Assembly (NCBI GenBank): GCA_025450915.1
Contig: JANWLH010000055.1
Coordinates: forward strand, 1-43,064
Reading direction: 5' to 3'
From: Candidatus Limnocylindrales bacterium
Lineage (GTDB): Bacteria; Chloroflexota; Limnocylindria; Limnocylindrales; CSP1-4
DNA: 43,064 nucleotides
Position 1 is the stretch's first letter; every line of letters starts with the position of its first letter. The translations under genes were made by a program, and so were the position numbers. Shown here piece by piece: positions 40,027-43,064 of the stretch. Under the pieces are notes generated by a model that was not told the origin of the DNA, did no database searches, and saw only the letters and a program-made list of their open reading frames with translations.

Positions 40027-40065
40027 CTTGGAAGGCTGACGCTCTGCCAACTGAGCTACTCCCGC
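40027..40065. repeat. tRNA-Gly 5'-part fragment (attachment-site duplication, right)
   Basis: These 39 bases equal 11363-11401, the anticodon loop through the 5' end of tRNA-Gly. To the left the sequence is island DNA; to the right is the original chromosomal upstream region. Joined to the left fragment at CTTGGAAG it would restore the full tRNA, showing the original integration point. Confidence 0.9.
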
Positions 40066-40122
40066 GAAGGTTGGCCTGCACGAAACGCTACCACGGCCCG
40101 CGCGCCCCAGGCCATGGTCCCT

Positions 40123-40254
40123 TTACCGGGCACCTGCTGGGCGCGCCGGCCGGACCGGCAACATGAGCGCGAGCGCCCCGTATACCAGGGCGAAGCCACC
40201 CGCCGTCAGGAGCGTCGCGACGAGCGGCTGGCCCACGCGACGCCCGGGGCGCAT
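40123..40254 (-). CDS. Candidate 43-aa membrane peptide
   Basis: An ATG at 40254 opens a short frame, missing from the track, encoding a basic N-terminus (MRPGRRVGQPL), one hydrophobic segment (VATLLTAGGFALVYGALALM) and an Arg/Pro-rich tail. It diverges from the GNAT gene with only 14 bases between the start codons, which makes independent promoters hard to fit. I report it as a candidate only. Confidence 0.35.
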   Translation of the reverse strand: MRPGRRVGQPLVATLLTAGGFALVYGALALMLPVRPARPAGAR

Positions 40255-40268
40255 GGCAGACTTGGAAG

Positions 40269-40724
40269 ATGACGATGGCGATCCGGACGATGAAGGTGGG
40301 CGAGGGAGCCGAGATCGTCGCGGCCGGGCACCTTTTCGACGCGCCTCCCGACCTCGCCACGGCCGAGCGCTTCCTCGTGACGCCGGGCCACCACCTCCTG
40401 ATGGCCTACGAGGACGGGTTGCCGGCCGGATTCGTCAGCGGCGTGGAGCTGACCCACCCCGACAAGGGCACCGAGATGTTCCTCTACGAGCTGGCCGTGG
40501 ACGAGACCTTCCGGCGGCGGGGCATCGGCACCGCGCTCGTTGACGAGCTGCTGGGCATCGCCCGGAACCGCGGCTGCTACGACATGTGGGTTCTGACCGA
40601 CCGCGACAACGACGCCGCCCTGGCCACGTACCGAACGACAGGAACGACCGATGAGTCGAGCCACGTGATGCTCACCTGGGACCTGCCCGAGGCTGCGCCC
40701 GGCCCAACCGAGGCAAGCGAGTGA
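40269..40724 (+). CDS. GNAT acetyltransferase, AAC(3)-I-like
   Basis: The 151-residue protein contains AAGHLFDAPPDLATAERFLV, TPGHHLLMAYEDGLPAGFVS, GVELTHPDKGTEMFLYELAV, DETFRRRGIGTALVDELLGI and MWVLTDRDNDAALATYRTTG. HPDKGTEMFLYELAV and the RRRGIGTAL acetyl-CoA loop are characteristic of the AAC(3)-I-like GNAT branch. Chromosomal members are mostly of unknown substrate, so resistance should not be assumed. Its stop overlaps the GTG of the DapA-family gene (GTGA). Confidence 0.88.
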   Translation: MTMAIRTMKVGEGAEIVAAGHLFDAPPDLATAERFLVTPGHHLLMAYEDGLPAGFVSGVELTHPDKGTEMFLYELAVDETFRRRGIGTALVDELLGIARNRGCYDMWVLTDRDNDAALATYRTTGTTDESSHVMLTWDLPEAAPGPTEASE

Positions 40725-41623
40725 GGTTGCGCGGGACCTGGTACATCGTGCCGACGCCGTTCGATGCGGACGGGGAGCTCGACCTTCCGTCGCTTGGCCG
40801 GCTCGTCGAGGCGGCGATCGCCTGGGGCGTCGACGGCCTGACGGTGATGGGCGTGATGGCCGAGCCCGGCGCCCTCACCCCTGACGAACGCAACACCTGC
40901 CTGCGGGCGATCTTCGATGCGGCGGCGGGACGCTTGCCGATCGCCGTCGGTTGCTCCGGGGCCGCGCTCGCGGCGACGCTCGAGCTCGTCGGCCAGGCTC
41001 GTGGGCTCGGGGCATGCGCCGCGATGGTCGCGGCCCCGCCACTCCTGCGGAACGTCGACCAGCTGCCCGCGTACATGAAGGGCGCCGCCGCTGGTGGCTT
41101 GCCGCTGATCATCCAGGACGAGCCCAACGCGACCGGTGTCCTCCTGCCGGTGAGCATCCTCCTCGCGGCGTCGGTTGCGAGCGGCAGCAGCACGATGAAA
41201 ATCGAGGACCCGCCGACGCCGCCCAAGATCGCCCGGCTGCTGGCCGCCGACTCCAGGCTCGACCTCTTCGGCGGTCTCGGCGGGGTGTCGGCCCTCGGTG
41301 AGCTCCGCCGCGGTGCCTGCGGCACGATGACCGGCTTTGCCTACCCGGAGATCCTGCGCGGCATCCGGGAACGCCTCGATGCCGGCGATTCGCGCCGCGC
41401 GGCCCTGCTCTTCGATCGCTACCTGCCCCTGATCCAGTTCGAGGCGCAGCAGGTCGTCGGCCTGGCGATCCGCAAGGAGGTCCTCCGCCGGCGCGGGGTC
41501 TTCTCGACGCATCGCACGCGCGGCCTGGCACCGGGCCTGGACGCGACGACCGTCGAGGAGCTCGATGACCTCTTCGACCGGCTCGGGATCACGCCAGCGG
41601 CCGGGCCGTTCACGCCGGCCTGA
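40721..41623 (+). CDS. Dihydrodipicolinate synthase (DapA/NanA) family protein
   Basis: The 300-residue TIM-barrel protein carries the Schiff-base Lys in STMKIEDPPTPPK near residue 160 and GLGGVSALGELRRGACGTMT near 188. Two hallmark sites of true DapA differ: the GTTGE loop is GVMAEPGALT, and the YNxPxRTG tyrosine segment is QDEPNATG. It is therefore probably a related aldolase or dehydratase rather than a lysine-biosynthesis enzyme. In hydroxyproline catabolism DapA-family enzymes act near proline racemase-family epimerases, one of which is encoded 0.7 kb downstream. Start is GTG 40721. Confidence 0.85.
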   Translation: MRLRGTWYIVPTPFDADGELDLPSLGRLVEAAIAWGVDGLTVMGVMAEPGALTPDERNTCLRAIFDAAAGRLPIAVGCSGAALAATLELVGQARGLGACAAMVAAPPLLRNVDQLPAYMKGAAAGGLPLIIQDEPNATGVLLPVSILLAASVASGSSTMKIEDPPTPPKIARLLAADSRLDLFGGLGGVSALGELRRGACGTMTGFAYPEILRGIRERLDAGDSRRAALLFDRYLPLIQFEAQQVVGLAIRKEVLRRRGVFSTHRTRGLAPGLDATTVEELDDLFDRLGITPAAGPFTPA

Positions 41624-41687
41624 CGGCGCGTCGTGCCGCGTCGCAGAATAGGCACGCCCACTCGCCGAGCACCTGGAGGGATGCGCC

Positions 41688-42176
41688 TTGAGTCCACTAG
41701 CGACCATCTTCCTGTTCCTGCATGTCATGGGGGCGATCGCGGCATTCGGGCCGTCGTTCGTGCTGCCGATCATCGCCAGCCAGGCGCGCAAGATGCCCTC
41801 GGGCGGGCTCTTCGGCCTGAAGCTGACCGACGTCATCGAGCGCCGCCTGATCATCCCGCTTGGCCTCTTCCAGGCCGTCACCGGCATCGGCCTGATCTGG
41901 ACAGTGGGCTTCAACCTGACCGCCACCCACTGGCTGGCGACCGGAATCGTGCTGTACGTGATCGCGATCGTCTTCGCCATCGCGGTCCAGGCGCGCACGG
42001 TCGAGTCGATGATCCACCTGGTCGAGTCCGCGCCGCCGCCCGCCCCGGGCACGCCTCCCGGGCCGCCTCCGCCGGCCTTCCTCGCCCTCGCGAAGCGCGC
42101 CCAGAACGGCGGGATCTTCCTGACCGTCCTGCTCGTGCTGATCGTCTTCTTCATGGCGGTCAAGCCGCAGTTCTAG
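41688..42176 (+). CDS. DUF2269-like integral membrane protein
   Basis: A TTG codon follows a good GGAGGG site. The 162-residue protein has four hydrophobic helices (ATIFLFLHVMGAIAAFG, LIIPLGLFQAVTGIGLIWTV, WLATGIVLYVIAIVFAIAV, GIFLTVLLVLIVFFMAV), an early His-x-x-Gly in the first, and a Pro-rich loop (PPPAPGTPPGPPPPAF). This layout matches the DUF2269 family. Function unknown. It lies 64 bases after the DapA-family gene. Confidence 0.8.
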   Translation: MSPLATIFLFLHVMGAIAAFGPSFVLPIIASQARKMPSGGLFGLKLTDVIERRLIIPLGLFQAVTGIGLIWTVGFNLTATHWLATGIVLYVIAIVFAIAVQARTVESMIHLVESAPPPAPGTPPGPPPPAFLALAKRAQNGGIFLTVLLVLIVFFMAVKPQF

Positions 42177-42192
42177 GCCGCCCCGTGGCTTT

Positions 42193-42210
42193 GGCCCCTG
42201 GCCCGGGGCC
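42193..42210 (+). terminator. GC-rich hairpin after the DUF2269 gene
   Basis: GGCCCC and GGGGCC form a perfect six-base stem with a six-base loop 17 bases after the stop. There is no T tract, so intrinsic termination is uncertain. Confidence 0.4.
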
Positions 42211-42218
42211 GGCTGTCG

Positions 42219-42335
42219 GTTCTTGCCGATTAGCGCTCCCGATGCTCGTATTTTCCCGGCTTCGTCGGGGTCGCGGGCATCGGCGATCCCAAGGTTCGGC
42301 GAATACCAGCACGCCGGCCACGATTCGGCAAGAAC
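42219..42335. repeat. Inverted repeat between convergent genes
   Basis: GTTCTTGCCGA (42219-42229) recurs as TCGGCAAGAAC (42325-42335), two bases before the stop of the proline racemase-family gene. Further imperfect pairing inside (GCTCGTATT with AATACCAGC, CCCG/CGGG at the tip) predicts a long cruciform or bidirectional terminator. Confidence 0.55.
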
Positions 42336-42336
42336 T

Positions 42337-43064
42337 CTAGGCCGTGCCGTCCGCCGTCGCCCAGATATCGGTCAGGGTGTAGCCCGTCGGGAACGGGTCG
42401 TCGGGGGCGACGACGTAGTTGGCGAAACCGGTGATCCAGCCCCGGCCGGTGATCGTCGGGACGACCGCGGGTCGATCGCCGACCTTCGCCTCGGCGACGA
42501 GCCGGCCGGTGAACGTGGTCCCGAGGATTCCCTCGTGGACGAAGTCCTCGTTGAGCGCCAGCCGGCCACGGGCGTGCTCGCAGGCCATCTTGGCGCTCGT
42601 GCCGGTGCCGCATGGCGATCGGTCGATCGCGCCCGTCCAGCTCTCGGGCCGGTCCCAGGAGGCCTGGCCCGTCGACACGATCACCGCGTTGCGCCGGGCC
42701 GAGCCGGCGCGATGGGCCTTGCCGGAGATCTGCGAGATCGTCACCCCGGTGGTGAGCTCCGGGTTCTCGGGATGCTGGACCGGGAGCTGCTCCTGGGTCG
42801 CAAGCTTGACCATCTCGCCGATCCGGACGATGTCCCGTGCCTCGTCGGGCGTGATCCGAAGCCCGAACCGCTCGGCGTCGGCGATGACGTAGAACATCCC
42901 ACCCCAGGCGACGTCGACCGTCACCGATCCCAGGTGGGGGACCTCGACGACCGCGTCGAGGTGGACCGCGAACGCGGGCACGTTCCGGAACGTGACGCTC
43001 ATCACCCGGCCGTCACGGACCTCGGCGTTGACCTCGATCAGCCCGGCCGGTGACTCGAGACGCA
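42337..43064 (-). CDS. Proline racemase / 4-hydroxyproline epimerase family protein, N-terminus beyond the window
   Basis: The frame stays open to the right edge (the track's internal Met at 43005 is not the start), giving the last 242 residues of a protein that normally has about 330. It contains VPHLGSVTVDVAWGGMFYVI near the left of the visible part, and the second catalytic motif DRSPCGTGTSAKMA with an intact Cys, which indicates an epimerase/racemase rather than the Thr-containing dehydratase form. GWITGFANYVVAPDDPFPTG follows near the end. The first catalytic Cys is outside the window. Its context with a DapA-family enzyme favours hydroxyproline epimerisation (inference). Confidence 0.88.
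   Translation of the reverse strand, partial: RLESPAGLIEVNAEVRDGRVMSVTFRNVPAFAVHLDAVVEVPHLGSVTVDVAWGGMFYVIADAERFGLRITPDEARDIVRIGEMVKLATQEQLPVQHPENPELTTGVTISQISGKAHRAGSARRNAVIVSTGQASWDRPESWTGAIDRSPCGTGTSAKMACEHARGRLALNEDFVHEGILGTTFTGRLVAEAKVGDRPAVVPTITGRGWITGFANYVVAPDDPFPTGYTLTDIWATADGTA

Larger units (their letters stand above)
11363..40065. mobile_element. 28.7-kb genomic island integrated at tRNA-Gly
   Basis: The island is bounded by a perfect 39-bp direct repeat, the 5' part of tRNA-Gly (11363-11401 and 40027-40065). A tyrosine integrase lies about 175 bases inside the left boundary. The composite CCAGATTCG-N9-GAGCGTGA occurs inside both ends with identical spacing (11487 and 39963), together with GCGTCAAAG. 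Cargo includes AbiE, a replication-relaxation protein, small-gene cassettes, metal transporters and regulators. No conjugation apparatus, plasmid partition genes or phage structural genes are seen, so it is probably mobilised by other elements or stranded. Confidence 0.8.

Noticed and set aside
40269-40724. Aminoglycoside resistance gene
   Set aside because: The sequence is AAC(3)-I-like, but chromosomal relatives are mostly uncharacterised and nothing here indicates drug specificity.

Overview
The window comes from a high-GC bacterium with frequent GTG/TTG starts, many 4-bp stop/start overlaps and several apparently leaderless genes. The gene mix (sarcosine/dimethylglycine-dehydrogenase-like protein with ETF, NRAMP-related transporters with DUF1003 proteins, replication-relaxation protein, AbiE) fits a Chloroflexota-like or actinobacterium-like soil or freshwater organism. 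No phylogenetic marker gene is present, so this is inference only.

Left chromosomal flank (1-10.3 kb). A minus-strand operon runs OmpR-type regulator, histidine kinase, ferric-reductase-like transmembrane flavoprotein, FMN-binding-domain protein (cut by the window edge). Divergent from it are a 22-codon Lys/Pro-rich microgene, an FAD-dependent oxidoreductase with a GcvT-like C-terminal half, and etfB-etfA, which would take its electrons. Then come a tandem-repeat patch, a 20-bp inverted repeat, a frameshifted XRE-type gene, a GNAT acetyltransferase and a small membrane protein.

Island (10.3-40.1 kb). The region is organised around tRNA-Gly(TCC). An intact copy sits at 11326-11401. Its 3' part is duplicated (45 bp) at 10323-10367 and its 5' part (39 bp) at 40027-40065. 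The two fragments overlap exactly in the anticodon-loop octamer CTTGGAAG and together rebuild the whole tRNA. The simplest reading is two insertions at one site: a 1-kb remnant to the left and a 28.7-kb island to the right. The island has a tyrosine integrase next to the intact tRNA and matching short repeats inside both ends. Its cargo: an AbiE toxin-antitoxin pair; a replication-relaxation protein with partner; a GT87-like membrane protein; an array of small genes alternating with five copies of a short hairpin repeat (21.7-24.0 kb) and including a pair of paralogous 70-aa proteins; an ABC exporter; a divalent-metal module (ArsR, PRC/MgtE-N protein, two NRAMP-related transporters without the TM6 Met-Pro-His motif, two DUF1003-type proteins); a HEPN-like protein; a Fur-family regulator with an orphan zinc/manganese-binding lipoprotein; a PadR/membrane-protein pair; a lipoprotein; and an N-terminally truncated large serine recombinase.

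Right chromosomal flank (40.1-43.1 kb). AAC(3)-I-like GNAT, DapA-family protein, DUF2269 membrane protein, and a proline racemase/hydroxyproline epimerase family gene cut by the window end. Before the insertions these genes lay a few kb from the dehydrogenase/ETF cluster, which suggests a methylated-amine or hydroxyproline catabolic neighbourhood (inference).
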